Origin: Aquirhabdus parva
GTDB lineage: Bacteria; Pseudomonadota; Gammaproteobacteria; Pseudomonadales; Moraxellaceae
NCBI RefSeq assembly: GCF_003351745.1
Contig: NZ_CP031222.1
Coordinates: 1,470,207 to 1,534,206, forward strand
Length of the DNA: 64,000 bases
Direction: 5' to 3'
The notes below the pieces were generated by a model, which was given only the letters and a program-made list of their open reading frames with translations, made no database searches and had not been told where the DNA came from. The position numbers and the translations under genes were made by a program. Below are positions 28,648 to 38,367 of the stretch, piece by piece. Within the stretch, counting starts at the first letter, position 1. Every line of letters begins with the position of its first letter.

Positions 28648-29310
28648 ATGTCAGATGTAGAAAGCGAAACTGCTATTTTAGATGCTCTAGAGACGATTAC
28701 GGTAGACACGACCCCTAATATGGTCATCACCCCATCGGCGCAGGAATATCTAAAAGATCTACTCGCCAAACAAAATACGCCTGGCATTGGTGTACGTATT
28801 TTTGTTGAAAATGCAGGTACACCACGTGCGGAATGCTGCATGGCATACAGCACACCAGGTGAGGAAGATTTTAATGATGCCAAGATTGATTATGCCGATT
28901 TTTCTGCATATCTTGATAACCCAAGCATCCCGTATCTTAAGGATGCAGTGATTGATTACAACAAAGATCGTTTTGGTGGTCAGCTCACATTTAAAGCACC
29001 GAATTCAAAGATTCCTCGTATCGGTGCAGATGCATCTATTGAAGAGCGTATTGGTTATGTTTTGCAAGCCGAAATTAATCCGGGCTTAGCGGCACATGGC
29101 GGGAATGTTTCATTGGTTGAATTGTTTGATGATCCTGCCGATGGGCTAACGGCTGTACTGCAATTTGGCGGTGGATGCCAAGGGTGTTCTGCTGTAGATA
29201 TGACCTTAAAGCAAGGTGTTGAGACATCCCTGAAAGAACATATACCAGAGCTTGGCAGAGTTATTGATAAAACGGATCATACCAAACGTGAAGGTGCATA
29301 TTTTAAATAA
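28648..29310 (+). CDS. nfuA: Fe-S biogenesis protein NfuA
   Basis: 220 residues. The N-terminal part is a degenerate A-type (IscA-like) domain (ITPSAQEYLKDLLAKQN...GVRIFVENAG), and the C-terminal NifU-like domain carries the cluster-binding CxxC as C177-x-x-C180 in FGGGCQGCSAVDMTLKQG. NfuA receives [4Fe-4S] clusters and delivers them to client enzymes, especially under stress. GAGGA sits 6 bases before ATG 28648; the upstream TTG would overlap that site. About 3 kb separates it from the isc operon on the other strand. Confidence 0.95.
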   Translation: MSDVESETAILDALETITVDTTPNMVITPSAQEYLKDLLAKQNTPGIGVRIFVENAGTPRAECCMAYSTPGEEDFNDAKIDYADFSAYLDNPSIPYLKDAVIDYNKDRFGGQLTFKAPNSKIPRIGADASIEERIGYVLQAEINPGLAAHGGNVSLVELFDDPADGLTAVLQFGGGCQGCSAVDMTLKQGVETSLKEHIPELGRVIDKTDHTKREGAYFK

Positions 29311-30071
29311 TGCCCTGATTGCCATCGGGATGGCTGCTTTATCAATGTCGCTTAAGAACAGACCAACTGTAGTGATTTCGCAGTTGGTTTTTTTTATGGG
29401 AAAATGATTTGAATCTTCCATGTATGTGGCATCAAAAATATTCCTTTTTAGAAATATTTGGTATAAATATTGCTGATAAATTTATAGTGTTTATACGTTG
29501 TTGCGCTTGACCCGTCATTACAATCGACGGTATAAATATAAAAGGTTGGCGTTGTTTGGTGAGAAGAAGTTACCAAACTACTGAAATGCAAAGAACTAGA
29601 TATTGTTATCCTTCCGAGATTGGATTGCAGCCAGCTTTATACAAGATATAAGACCTACATGCCTAGATAGCGATGAGTTGTTTTCATTCAATTGCAATGA
29701 ATATGTCACATTAATATCATGCAAGTATGGTTTTATGGGACCGTACCTTTTTGGTGCTTGGCAATGACAACACAGTTAACGTGTTGTGTCGTATATGCTG
29801 TAAGTGGTGGTTAAACCCCTTCGTAAGATCTATACGACAAAAAATAATGAATCGGTTGATATTTTGACACCTGATTAAATGTTTGATTTTGATTGGTTAT
29901 ATTGATAACTAAATGGTGGTAAATACCCCTCGTGGCACTGGTCAGGAGGATCTCGATACAGAATATCGAGACCTATCATCATTAAGTTCATCTCAAGAGC
30001 TTCGATTCATTCATTTTAGTGATCAACGTACGACCGTCACTTTAAAATAGAAATAGTGAGGAATATGGACT
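29311..30071. other. Long non-coding region with dyads and a repeated motif
   Basis: After the nfuA terminator (29362-29395), about 670 bases carry no convincing gene. It holds several structures: a 7-bp dyad ACAACAC/GTGTTGT at 29767-29787; TGGTGGTTAAACCCCTTCGT at 29805-29824 and a related TGGTGGTAAATACCCCTCGT at 29914-29933; an 8-bp dyad TCTCGATA/TATCGAGA at 29951-29971. These precede the small acidic peptide gene and could belong to its promoter or leader, or mark a non-coding RNA. Confidence 0.6.
29362..29395 (+). terminator. Intrinsic terminator of nfuA
   Basis: ACCAACTG (29362-29369) pairs with CAGTTGGT (29381-29388) and is followed by an eight-base T-run. Confidence 0.88.
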
Positions 30072-30179
30072 ATGTTAAAAATGAATATCAATGCCGCATT
30101 CGAATATGAAGTTGAAGAGCTAGATTTGGAGTTTGAAAATGGCGGTTATGACGTGGCTGATGATGCCGTAGAGCTGTAA
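30072..30179 (+). CDS. 35-residue highly acidic peptide (putative)
   Basis: ATG at 30072 with GAGGA ending about 9 bases upstream, stop TAA at 30177-30179. The product has 11 acidic residues and one Lys, with an alternating acidic/hydrophobic stretch EYEVEELDLEFEN followed by GGYDVADDAVEL. A strong hairpin follows 11 bases after the stop. Coding is supported by the ribosome-binding site, a clean stop and non-random composition, but not by any family I recognise. The alternation suggests a beta strand or nucleic-acid mimic; the GG might suggest a leader peptide, but no processing enzyme is nearby. A first ATG at 30065 in another frame ends after 14 codons. Confidence 0.5.
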   Translation: MLKMNINAAFEYEVEELDLEFENGGYDVADDAVEL

Positions 30180-30190
30180 TCAACGTATAG

Positions 30191-30221
30191 ACGCTTTTGT
30201 AAGGTTGCAACAAAAGCGTCA
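30191..30221 (+). terminator. Hairpin after the acidic peptide gene
   Basis: GACGCTTTTGT and ACAAAAGCGTC form an 11-bp perfect stem around an AAGGTTGCA-type loop. The bases after it (AATCTTC) are not a full T-tract, so it may be a terminator with weak U-run or a stabilising 3' structure. Confidence 0.6.
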
Positions 30222-30413
30222 ATCTTCAAGATCATGTTTATTTAAAGTATTTTTATTTTTTGGATAATTTCTTTTATTAAAGAAACATGAATACAACATA
30301 TAAGTTCATCTAATTGTATAGATAAAGTACTCCTTTGTAGGGTCTTACTTACACGATAGTATGAGAGCTGTGGTAACATTACTGACTTTGAAATTCTTGA
30401 CTTTGGTTTGTTT

Positions 30414-30848
30414 ATGTTTAGTTTGCATCCAAAACTCGCACAGGATACATTCCTGATCGGCGACTTTCCGTTATCAACCTGTCGTTTGATGAATGACATG
30501 CAGTTCCCTTGGCTGATTCTGGTTCCACGAGTACCTCAGATCACCGAGCTTTACGAATTGTCTCAGCAAGATCAAGCTCAATTTTTGCGCGAATCAAGCT
30601 GGCTATCAAGTCAGTTGGCGCGTATTTTTCGTGCAGACAAAATGAATGTTGCTGCCTTGGGTAATCAAGTCTCTCAATTGCATTTCCACCATATAGTTCG
30701 TTATCAGAATGACCAAGCTTGGCCAAATCCAGTTTGGGGCAATCGTTCTGTCGATTATACAGTGGAGGCATTGGCAAGAATGCGTCAGACATTGATGCTC
30801 GCGTTAAGAGGGCAAAGTGAAATGCCTTTTGATTGGAAGATGGATTAA
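30414..30848 (+). CDS. HIT-family hydrolase
   Basis: 144 residues. The histidine triad appears as LHFHHIVRY near residue 91, and LMNDMQFPWLILVPR in the middle is the typical strand before it. The set resembles the bacterial HIT domain proteins that hydrolyse nucleotide phosphoramidates or dinucleoside phosphates. The ATG at 30414 is used; a TTG two codons earlier is possible and no strong ribosome-binding site is visible for either. Transcribed alone. Confidence 0.88.
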   Translation: MFSLHPKLAQDTFLIGDFPLSTCRLMNDMQFPWLILVPRVPQITELYELSQQDQAQFLRESSWLSSQLARIFRADKMNVAALGNQVSQLHFHHIVRYQNDQAWPNPVWGNRSVDYTVEALARMRQTLMLALRGQSEMPFDWKMD

Positions 30849-31057
30849 GGATTATCGAAAATGTGACAGAATTCTGTTACATTTGGGGTGGATATAATTC
30901 TTAATGATTTGTTTCTTACAGTTTGCCAGCAGCTGTAAAACAAAGCTCTTTGATTTTTTCTATTTTGAATGAGCGACAATCAGCATTTCATGATAAGAAT
31001 CTTCATAATGCAAATAAAAATAGCGTTATCGCAGATATCATTTAAACTAACACGAGC

Positions 31058-32533
31058 ATGACGACGATGGCATCTGATACTCCAATCAGCTTCTTACAGC
31101 GGTTTGGCCAACAACGCCGTATCGTCGCATATTTGGTATTCGTAGTAGTTTTCTTAATCAGTTTAAATGACCGCACTGATATTTCACTTTTAAGTTTTAA
31201 GTCTATTTTTTTTCTAGTACTGATGCTTGCAATGCCTTATTTGCAGTTCAAACTGGCAAATTATCTGCTCAAGCGGCATGGTAAAAATCATCAAATCGTC
31301 GCATCGACAACCTATACCGAATTTGATCACTCTAAAAACATTCAACTGATGTGGCCAATCGTTTGCATTGATGCGATTTGTGTCGGTTTGGCGATAGGCT
31401 ATTTGCAGTTCTCTCTGACCCCTTCGATGATCTTTATGGTGATGTTGATTGTCAGATTGGTTGAATTGAATAGTCTGTTATTTTCTATCGTGAGCGTCTT
31501 GGTATGCATTTTGAGCGCCTATATCTCTGCATATGTTTTGGGGGTAAATACCCATACATTTGCTCTGCATGAAGGGGTGTCTGATGGGTCTGCGCTATTG
31601 CGCGTAGGGAGTATCGTCTGTTTCGCCACTTATATCGTTTTTGCGTTGAATTATGCTGAAAAGCATGTGGCGGTTTTGAAGAAAAAATTCATTGAGTCTG
31701 AAAAGAAAAACCATCAATACATTAAGATGGCCAATAAAATTGCTCGCTATGCCCCAAGTCAGGTGTGGCAAGCCATAGTGAATGGAACATTTGAGTCTAG
31801 AATTTACAACAAGCGTAAAAAGCTCACCATATTTTTCTCCGATATTGAGGGGTTTACTGAGTTATCGGATCGCCTTTCTTCCGACGATCTAGCTGCTTTG
31901 CTCAATACTTATTTTGAGAAGATGTCCAATATTGCACGTAAATATGGCGGCACCATTGATAAGTTTGTTGGTGATGCTTTGGTTATCTTTTTTGGTGATC
32001 CAACCAGTAGTGGTACCAAAAATGATGCGATTGCATGTATCGATATGGCCATTGCGATGCAGCAAGAAATGAAGCGTTTACGACAGAAAAGTAATAATTC
32101 AGAGTTAGGTCAACTACACGTTCGGATGGGCGTCACAACGGGGTATTGTCACGTTGGCAACTTTGGTAGCGCGTCTAGAATGAGTTATACCGTGATAGGT
32201 CGGGAAGCAAATCTTGCCGCACGTTTGCAAGCAGCAGCTGCGCCAAATGAAATTTTGATGTCACAAGAGACCTATGAACAAGTTCGGGATCAGGTCAACT
32301 GTATCGATCAAGGGGAAATCATGCTTCGTGGTATTGCTCAACCTGTGCAGGCTTGGCAAGTAGCGGGTCGGTACGAGAATGTACCGACGCATCAGCGACG
32401 CTGGAGCGAATACGAGCTAGAAGGATTTAACCTACAGTTGGATATGGATCTGGTGAAATCTTATGATCGAGATCGGATCAAACGTGCGTTACAGCATGCG
32501 ATCGAGAATCTCGACCGCCCTGGTCTTAATTAG
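31058..32533 (+). CDS. Membrane-bound class III adenylate cyclase (CyaB-like)
   Basis: 491 residues. The N-terminal ~200 residues form about six hydrophobic segments resembling the MASE2 sensor of Pseudomonas CyaB, then a coiled linker with RYAPSQVWQAI. The catalytic domain (about 255-445) has metal-binding D262 (FFSDIEGF) and D306 (VGDALV), adenine-selecting K302 (TIDKFVGD) and transition-state N385/R389 (NLAARL), so it should make cAMP. ATG 31058 or 31067 could be the start. It ends only 14 bases from the converging fdx gene with no terminator seen between them. Confidence 0.9.
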   Translation: MTTMASDTPISFLQRFGQQRRIVAYLVFVVVFLISLNDRTDISLLSFKSIFFLVLMLAMPYLQFKLANYLLKRHGKNHQIVASTTYTEFDHSKNIQLMWPIVCIDAICVGLAIGYLQFSLTPSMIFMVMLIVRLVELNSLLFSIVSVLVCILSAYISAYVLGVNTHTFALHEGVSDGSALLRVGSIVCFATYIVFALNYAEKHVAVLKKKFIESEKKNHQYIKMANKIARYAPSQVWQAIVNGTFESRIYNKRKKLTIFFSDIEGFTELSDRLSSDDLAALLNTYFEKMSNIARKYGGTIDKFVGDALVIFFGDPTSSGTKNDAIACIDMAIAMQQEMKRLRQKSNNSELGQLHVRMGVTTGYCHVGNFGSASRMSYTVIGREANLAARLQAAAAPNEILMSQETYEQVRDQVNCIDQGEIMLRGIAQPVQAWQVAGRYENVPTHQRRWSEYELEGFNLQLDMDLVKSYDRDRIKRALQHAIENLDRPGLN

Positions 32534-32547
32534 AACGGTTTATATTT

Positions 32548-32886
32548 TTAATGACGTTCTGATGCGTGATTAATGGTATAGCGTGGGATCTCAATCAACA
32601 GATCCGTATCATTGACTTCGACTTGGCAGGATAGGCGAGAGTCTGGCTCTAAACCCCAAGCACGATCGAGTAAATCGGCCTCAACATCATCCATCTCTTC
32701 TAGCGCATTAAATCCTTTACGAACGACCACATGGCATGTCGTACAAGCGGCTGACATATCGCAGGCGTGTTCGATTGAAACACCATTATCGAGTAATAAC
32801 TGACATAAATTTTGCCCAGCTTTCGCTTCAAATTCTGCACCCTCTGGGCAGAATTGAGCATGTGGCATTACTTTGATACGCGTCAT
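32548..32886 (-). CDS. fdx: ISC-type [2Fe-2S] ferredoxin
   Basis: 112 residues. Cluster cysteines are in the pattern CDMSAACTTC plus the later SRLSCQ, with EHACD typical of adrenodoxin-like Fdx. It donates electrons to IscS/IscU during cluster assembly. It is the last gene of the isc cluster; iscX is not present after it. Confidence 0.96.
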   Translation of the reverse strand: MTRIKVMPHAQFCPEGAEFEAKAGQNLCQLLLDNGVSIEHACDMSAACTTCHVVVRKGFNALEEMDDVEADLLDRAWGLEPDSRLSCQVEVNDTDLLIEIPRYTINHASERH

Positions 32887-32949
32887 AATCGCAAGCTTCC
32901 AATTCGTTTTCGTTTAATATCTACAATCTATTGCTTATTGAGCCGACGT

Positions 32950-34833
32950 TTAACGCCAATCACTTAAAGAAGTACCCTTCAAGGCCTGACTCACACTTCG
33001 ATTCATTCGATGTGCTGCAAACTCATCGCTATACCGTTTTAGAGCATCTATTGCATTTTGAATTGCAGGTAAATCGTCTGTCTTCAGTACTTCTTTAAGC
33101 GCTGTAATCGCATGTTTCAATGCGGTGAGTTCATCGTTTGTCAGTAGTGCACTATCTTGATGTATTGCTTGCTCAAGCGCGAGAAGCTCACGTTCAGCCT
33201 CCACTTTGGTCTCAGAAAGGCTGCGTAAGTCCTTATCTCTTTGCGCATTCTGGAATCCCTCCGTAAGAAAGCGTTCCGCATCTTCGTGAGATAGGCCGTA
33301 AGATGGCTTGATCACAATCTCACTTTGGATGCCTGTTGTCATTTCTTTCGCTGAGACTGAGAGTAAACCATCTGCATCAATTTGAAAGCTGACTTGGATG
33401 CGTGCAGCACCAGCCATCATCGGTGGGATTCCACGGAGTTCAAAGCGACCTAAAGAGCGATTGTGTTCAACTGTTTCTCGCTCACCCTGTAACACGTGAA
33501 TGAGCATTGCACTTTGACCATCTTTATAGGTTGTAAACTCTTGTTGACGTGTAATGGGGATGGGGGAGTTCCGTGGGATTAATCGCTCAACTAATCCCCC
33601 CATGGTTTCTAAGCCGAGTGATAGAGGCGTTACGTCGAGTAGGAGTGCGCCATCTTTACCATTACCAACCAATTGATCTGCCGATATCGCAGCACCTAAT
33701 GCAACGACTTGATCAGGATCAAGCGTACAGAGTGGTTCTCGTTTGAAGAAATGAGCGACAGCGCGTTGAACGAGTGGAATTCGAGTAGAACCGCCAACCA
33801 ATACAACTGCATCTACTTCATTTATAGAGTGTTTGGAGTCACGAAGTGCACGTTTACATACAGCGATCGTACGTTCGATGAGCGGGCTAATCAGTGTTTC
33901 AAGAATCGTTACAGTTAACACTATTGATTTGTTTTTAATGGTTACAGTAACGTTTTCTTGACGACTTAATGACTCTTTCGCATGCCGCGCAGCTTTAAGC
34001 AGGGCTTGTTGATCTGAGCGGGATGGATTGGTTAATCCGATTTCTTTACTTAACCAAGTTACGATCAAACGATCAATGTCGTCACCACCCAGCGCAGTAT
34101 GCCCACCCGTTGCCAGCACTTCATAAACACCCTTACTTAAGCGTAATATGGACACATCAAATGTGCCACCGCCAAAATCATAGACGACTTGAATGCGCTC
34201 ACTTTGAGCATCGGTGGTATCGAGTACTTGATCGAGTCCGTAGGCAATCGCAGCGGCTGTGGGCTCATTTAAAAGACGGAGAACATTGATTCCTGAGAGT
34301 TCAGCAGCATCGCGTGTGGCTTGGCGCTGCGCTTCATCAAAATAAGCCGGAACAGTGATGACTGCACCTATAAGCGCACCACCTAAGGCGAGTTCGGCAC
34401 GTATTTTTAGTGTTTTTAGAATTTCAGCAGAGATCTCAATGGGAGTTTTCCTGCCCTGTACAGTGATGAAAGCTGGCATTTCATCATCTTGGCCTATGAG
34501 TTCGTATGGATGCTCAAACTGGATATCATTTTTCGAACGCCCCATAAAGCGTTTGATTGAGATCAGCGTATTTGTTGGATCAAGGACTGCGGCATCAAGT
34601 GCTTTATGCCCAACAGAGATTTTGGACGCTAAATGTTCATCTGAACCACTGAGTTCATAGCGAACAACAGAAGGCAGCAACAAGTCGCCTTGTTCATCGG
34701 CTAGAATCACGGGTCGGCCAGAGCGTACGCTTGCCACCAAAGAGTGAGTTGTTCCCAAGTCGATACCCACCGCAAGACGATGTTGGTGTGGGGCTGTCGT
34801 TTGACCGGGTTCTGCAATCTGAAGCAAAGCCAT
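32950..34833 (-). CDS. hscA: Fe-S chaperone HscA (Hsp70 family)
   Basis: 627 residues. The ATPase domain starts with [12 protein letters not shown] and includes [14 protein letters not shown] and [14 protein letters not shown]; the substrate-binding domain starts with [17 protein letters not shown]. It recognises the LPPVK motif of IscU and, with HscB, drives cluster release. A 78-base gap separates it from hscB and 63 bases from fdx. Confidence 0.97.
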   Translation of the reverse strand: MALLQIAEPGQTTAPHQHRLAVGIDLGTTHSLVASVRSGRPVILADEQGDLLLPSVVRYELSGSDEHLASKISVGHKALDAAVLDPTNTLISIKRFMGRSKNDIQFEHPYELIGQDDEMPAFITVQGRKTPIEISAEILKTLKIRAELALGGALIGAVITVPAYFDEAQRQATRDAAELSGINVLRLLNEPTAAAIAYGLDQVLDTTDAQSERIQVVYDFGGGTFDVSILRLSKGVYEVLATGGHTALGGDDIDRLIVTWLSKEIGLTNPSRSDQQALLKAARHAKESLSRQENVTVTIKNKSIVLTVTILETLISPLIERTIAVCKRALRDSKHSINEVDAVVLVGGSTRIPLVQRAVAHFFKREPLCTLDPDQVVALGAAISADQLVGNGKDGALLLDVTPLSLGLETMGGLVERLIPRNSPIPITRQQEFTTYKDGQSAMLIHVLQGERETVEHNRSLGRFELRGIPPMMAGAARIQVSFQIDADGLLSVSAKEMTTGIQSEIVIKPSYGLSHEDAERFLTEGFQNAQRDKDLRSLSETKVEAERELLALEQAIHQDSALLTNDELTALKHAITALKEVLKTDDLPAIQNAIDALKRYSDEFAAHRMNRSVSQALKGTSLSDWR

Positions 34834-34911
34834 GGCGCGGTTAAATCCTAAATATATAATGGGGAGTCGGGTGACTATTAGTTTGCGAATAATTAATGAA
34901 AATGTAGTGGC

Positions 34912-35442
34912 TTAGTATAAGTCATCAAGATCATCAAATCGGTCTTCAGCAGAATCAATATCGTTTAAAATACGCTGCATGAAGGCTAGCTTTCTACTGG
35001 TATCCCGTGCTTCTGGCCAGTCTTCTGCGGCGTAATCGATCTTGAATTCATTCGATAGTGCACTGATCCATTGGTTGATCTCTAAGCGTAAACTTTCGAG
35101 TGCATCCGCAGAGTCTGCTTCATCTAATTGTTCTCGTACTTCCAGAGCATTGGATAGAAAGTCCACATCACCAATGGATTGCTCTAATGCGGTGGCTTGT
35201 CCTTTCAGGTCAAGTAGATAAGCTGCGCGTTTGGCTGCGATGCGGAGTGTATCGTATGCATCATTGACTAAAGCGGAATTAAGAGCATCGGATAGGACTG
35301 CGGAGGAGTCAGTATCTTGAGATTGCGTATGTTGGATTTGATCGGGATGATGCTGGCGTTGTAGTTCGCGGTAGCGCGCCGTAAGATGACCCGCGTCGAG
35401 ATCAAATGCCGGCGTTAAATTGAAGAGTTCAAAAAAATTCAA
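34912..35442 (-). CDS. hscB: Co-chaperone HscB
   Basis: 176 residues. The J domain has the HPD motif at 32-34 (HHPDQIQ); the C-terminal helical bundle binds IscU. It stimulates HscA ATPase. An insert (residues about 40-50, Gln/Ser/Asp-rich) lengthens the J domain loop slightly. Preceded by iscA and followed by hscA, the standard isc order. Confidence 0.95.
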   Translation of the reverse strand: MNFFELFNLTPAFDLDAGHLTARYRELQRQHHPDQIQHTQSQDTDSSAVLSDALNSALVNDAYDTLRIAAKRAAYLLDLKGQATALEQSIGDVDFLSNALEVREQLDEADSADALESLRLEINQWISALSNEFKIDYAAEDWPEARDTSRKLAFMQRILNDIDSAEDRFDDLDDLY

Positions 35443-35493
35443 AGCAAATACCTATTGTTTTCGCACAGGTTTTTCGGAGGTGAAGACTGTGTC

Positions 35494-35841
35494 TTAAACC
35501 GTAAATGATTCGCCGCAGCCACACTCGCCTTTTTTATTTGGATTCTCGAAACGAAAACCTTCATTCAAACCATCTTTCACATAATCCATTTCTAATCCAT
35601 CCAAATAAACCATGCTTTTTGGATCGATAAAAACGTTGACACCATGTGCTTCAAATTTCTGATCATGTGGGTCAACCTGATCAACAAACTCAAGTACATA
35701 AGCGAGTCCAGAGCAGCCAGATGTTTTTACACCGACACGGATACCTTCACCTTTACCGCGATGGGTCAGGTAGTCACGTACATGTGCGGCTGCGCGTTCG
35801 CTTAGGCTAATGCCTGAAGTCGCTGTTACCATTGATGTCAT
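35494..35841 (-). CDS. iscA: A-type iron-sulfur carrier IscA
   Basis: 115 residues with the three conserved cysteines: C43 ([13 protein letters not shown]) and C107/C109 (GECGCGESF). It carries or transfers Fe-S clusters. About 10 extra N-terminal residues ([10 protein letters not shown]) precede the conserved [11 protein letters not shown] compared with E. coli. Within the isc operon, 92 bases after iscU. Confidence 0.95.
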   Translation of the reverse strand: MTSMVTATSGISLSERAAAHVRDYLTHRGKGEGIRVGVKTSGCSGLAYVLEFVDQVDPHDQKFEAHGVNVFIDPKSMVYLDGLEMDYVKDGLNEGFRFENPNKKGECGCGESFTV

Positions 35842-35934
35842 CTGGGTTACTCCTACATTCTCATAACACCTTACCCAATCAAGGGTAAGATTATTGATCT
35901 AATCGCGCTGTAATGATGATCCAGCAAAATATAA

Positions 35935-36330
35935 TCAAACAACTTCTTTGATCTGCTTTTTGCTGCGATAGTCTTCAATTGCAGCTTTGATCGCATCTTC
36001 TGCCAGTACTGAGCAATGAATTTTCACTGGCGGGAGTGCTAATTCTTCAGCAATCGCAGAGTTTTTAATTTGACTGGCCTCATCCAGATTTTTGCCCTTT
36101 AACCACTCTGTAACGAGTGAGCTTGAAGCAATTGCTGAACCACAGCCGTAAGTTTTAAAACGAGCATCTTCGATAATGCCAGCATCATTGACTTGGATTT
36201 GTAAGCGCATTACATCGCCACAAGCAGGGGCGCCAACCATACCTGTACCAACATCCGCTGAGTTTTTATCCAACACGCCAACATTGCGTGGGTTTTCGTA
36301 GTGGTCGATGACCTTGTCACTATAAGCCAT
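35935..36330 (-). CDS. iscU: Fe-S scaffold IscU
   Basis: 131 residues. Cluster ligands C37 (GAPACGDV), C63 (YGCGSAIASSS) and C106 (KIHCSVLA) and the conserved D39 are present, as is the HscA recognition motif LPPVK at 99-103. Clusters are built here with sulfur from IscS. The N-terminal MAYSDKVIDHYENPRNVG is canonical. Confidence 0.98.
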   Translation of the reverse strand: MAYSDKVIDHYENPRNVGVLDKNSADVGTGMVGAPACGDVMRLQIQVNDAGIIEDARFKTYGCGSAIASSSLVTEWLKGKNLDEASQIKNSAIAEELALPPVKIHCSVLAEDAIKAAIEDYRSKKQIKEVV

Positions 36331-36386
36331 GATACGTCTCCTGTTTTCCCATAAAGGGATGAGTAGCGTCTATCTAATTACTATAT

Positions 36387-36424
36387 GGGGCGTATTATGC
36401 AAAAATGCATGTGTAATACGCCCC
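36387..36424 (-). promoter_or_regulatory. Hairpin in the iscS-iscU intergenic region
   Basis: GGGGCGTATTA (36387-36397) pairs perfectly with TAATACGCCCC (36414-36424), and the inner TGCA may extend it. It lies in the 176-base gap between iscS and iscU with no T-tract on the minus strand, so it is more like an mRNA stability or processing element than a full terminator. Confidence 0.6.
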
Positions 36425-36506
36425 GCTCAATTGTATTTCTACCGCATTTATTCAAAAATTTCTGTTACATGTATCTTGGATTGTGATACATGTAACGTGC
36501 AAGTGA

Positions 36507-37724
36507 TTAATGTGCAGCCCACTCAACTGTTGATAAATCAATACCTTCCTGATGCATATCCCAAAGTGGGGATAATGCGCGGAGTTTATCAACTGCGAAA
36601 CGTGCAAAATCGAGGACTTGATCGATTTCTTCTTGAGTGGTGAAGCGACCTATGCTGAAGCGTATTGAACTGTGAGCCATTTCATCTGAAAGACCTAAGG
36701 CGCGTAACACGTAAGAAGGTTCAAGCGTTGCTGAGGTACAGGCCGATCCGCTGGAAACAGCGAGATCTTTCAGTGCCATCATTAGTGACTCACCTTCAAC
36801 AAAATTAAAGCTTACATTCAAATTATTGGCAACGCGTGCTGTTGCGTCACCATTTAAATAGACTTCTTCCAGTGTTTTGAAGCCGTTCCATAGTTGGTCG
36901 CGTAAAACTTTTAGGCGTGCTTGCTCAGCAACCATTTCTTGCCCAGCAATTTCAAAGGCCTCGCCCATACCAACAATCTGATGAGTCGGGAGTGTACCTG
37001 AACGCATACCGCGTTCATGACCGCCGCCATGCATTTGTGCTTGTAAACGTACGCGTGGTGAGCGGCGTACGAAGAGCGCACCGATGCCTTTTGGACCATA
37101 CGTTTTATGTGCAGAAAAACTCATGAGATCGACTTTCAGTTTCGATAAATCAATCTCAACTTTACCTGTCGCTTGTGCAGCATCAACATGGAGGTAGATA
37201 CCACGTGCACGGGTCAATTCACCAATTGCTGCAATATCGGTAATAGTTCCAATTTCGTTGTTCACCATCATCAATGAAACCAAGATGGTGTCTTCGCGGA
37301 AAGCTGCGGCTACAGCACTGGGGTGGATTAAACCGGTAGTAGGTTCTGGATCCAGATAAGTAACGTCGTAGCCTTCATCTTCAAGCTGGCGGCATGGATC
37401 AAGAACAGCCTTATGCTCGATCTTGCTGGTAATTATATGCTTGCCTTTTTTAGCATAAAAATGCGCAACACCTTTGATTGCTAGATTATTTGATTCCGTT
37501 GCGCCAGAAGTCCACACGATTTCTCGCGGATCAGCTTTGACCAAATTTGCGACCTGATCACGAGCGTGTTCAACTGCTTCTTCTGCTTGCCAGCCGTAGC
37601 CATGCGAACGTGACGCTGGATTACCAAAATCGCCATCTAAGGTCAGAAATTGCATCATACGCTTAGCGACTCGTGGATCAACAGGGGTAGTCGCAGCATA
37701 ATCAAGATAAATTGGGCGTTTCAT
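36507..37724 (-). CDS. iscS: Cysteine desulfurase IscS
   Basis: 405 residues (404 in E. coli). PLP-binding K207 is in [10 protein letters not shown] and the catalytic C329 in SSGSACTSA. The C-terminus ([21 protein letters not shown]) is the typical IscS end that contacts IscU. The ATG at 37724 gives the canonical [14 protein letters not shown]; the frame opens 45 bases earlier. Provides sulfur for clusters, thiolated tRNA and other cofactors. Confidence 0.98.
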   Translation of the reverse strand: MKRPIYLDYAATTPVDPRVAKRMMQFLTLDGDFGNPASRSHGYGWQAEEAVEHARDQVANLVKADPREIVWTSGATESNNLAIKGVAHFYAKKGKHIITSKIEHKAVLDPCRQLEDEGYDVTYLDPEPTTGLIHPSAVAAAFREDTILVSLMMVNNEIGTITDIAAIGELTRARGIYLHVDAAQATGKVEIDLSKLKVDLMSFSAHKTYGPKGIGALFVRRSPRVRLQAQMHGGGHERGMRSGTLPTHQIVGMGEAFEIAGQEMVAEQARLKVLRDQLWNGFKTLEEVYLNGDATARVANNLNVSFNFVEGESLMMALKDLAVSSGSACTSATLEPSYVLRALGLSDEMAHSSIRFSIGRFTTQEEIDQVLDFARFAVDKLRALSPLWDMHQEGIDLSTVEWAAH

Positions 37725-37793
37725 ATCAAGCACTCGTTGGGTGTTCAAGCAATTATTAATCAATGACAATTATTTCAAACAATATATTCAAAA

Positions 37794-38285
37794 TCACAAA
37801 CTGGGAACGCTGGACTGTTGAGCATGAGGAATCAGCCCAGTAATCACATGAACACTACCTTTGAGGTCATTCGCAGAGTCGGCCTGATCAACAAGATCAG
37901 CAAGTGTGACACCTGCAAGGTAGTTTTCGATTTGCATGGATAATTGGTGCCAGAGATCGTGAGTCAAGCATTTCGCACCTTTGCGACAATTACCTTGACC
38001 TTCACAAGCCGTAGCGTCAACCGACTCATTAACAGCTTCAATGATATCTAGAATGGCAATTTCATGACTGGGTTTAGCGAGTCGATAACCACCCAAAGCT
38101 CCGCGACTACTTGCAACTAGACCTTGGCGTTTCAGCTTGCCAAAAAGCTGTTCTAGATAAGCAATAGATATCGACTGACGATCCGCAATTTCAGCAAGCG
38201 TTATAGGCTGCTGTTCGGAAGATTGCTGGAGCGTTAAGTCAAGCATGGCGGTCACAGCGTAACGACCGCGAGTGGTCAGGCGCAT
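37794..38285 (-). CDS. iscR: Fe-S cluster-sensing regulator IscR
   Basis: 163 residues, Rrf2 family. An N-terminal winged helix (MRLTTRGRYAVTAMLDLTL) is followed by cluster ligands C94, C100 and C106 with H109 (CEGQGNCRKGAKCLTHDLWH), the E. coli IscR spacing. Cluster-loaded IscR represses its own operon. First gene of iscRSUA-hscBA-fdx. A recognisable IscR site overlaps its promoter. Confidence 0.97.
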   Translation of the reverse strand: MRLTTRGRYAVTAMLDLTLQQSSEQQPITLAEIADRQSISIAYLEQLFGKLKRQGLVASSRGALGGYRLAKPSHEIAILDIIEAVNESVDATACEGQGNCRKGAKCLTHDLWHQLSMQIENYLAGVTLADLVDQADSANDLKGSVHVITGLIPHAQQSSVPSL

Positions 38286-38333
38286 AAGCTTAAATTCCAG
38301 ACCTAAAGATCTGTTTTGAGTGAGACTATGCTT

Positions 38334-38367
38334 ATTTTAGTTAATTCCGACTAAATTAGTCAAGATT
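38334..38367 (-). promoter_or_regulatory. isc promoter with IscR type 1-like operator
   Basis: On the minus strand TTGACT (38358-38363) and TAAAAT (38334-38339) are spaced by 18 bases. The sequence TTGACTAATTTAGTCGG within it fits the known type 1 IscR pattern (GACT...AGTC core with a following purine-rich flank), so bound IscR would cover the -35. This matches the known negative autoregulation of isc operons; binding itself is inferred. Confidence 0.75.

Noticed and set aside
30072-30179. RiPP or bacteriocin precursor reading of the acidic peptide
   Set aside because: Although a GG follows an acidic segment, the hydrophobic spacing of double-glycine leaders is not met, the remaining tail lacks Cys, Ser and Thr, and no modification enzyme or exporter is nearby.
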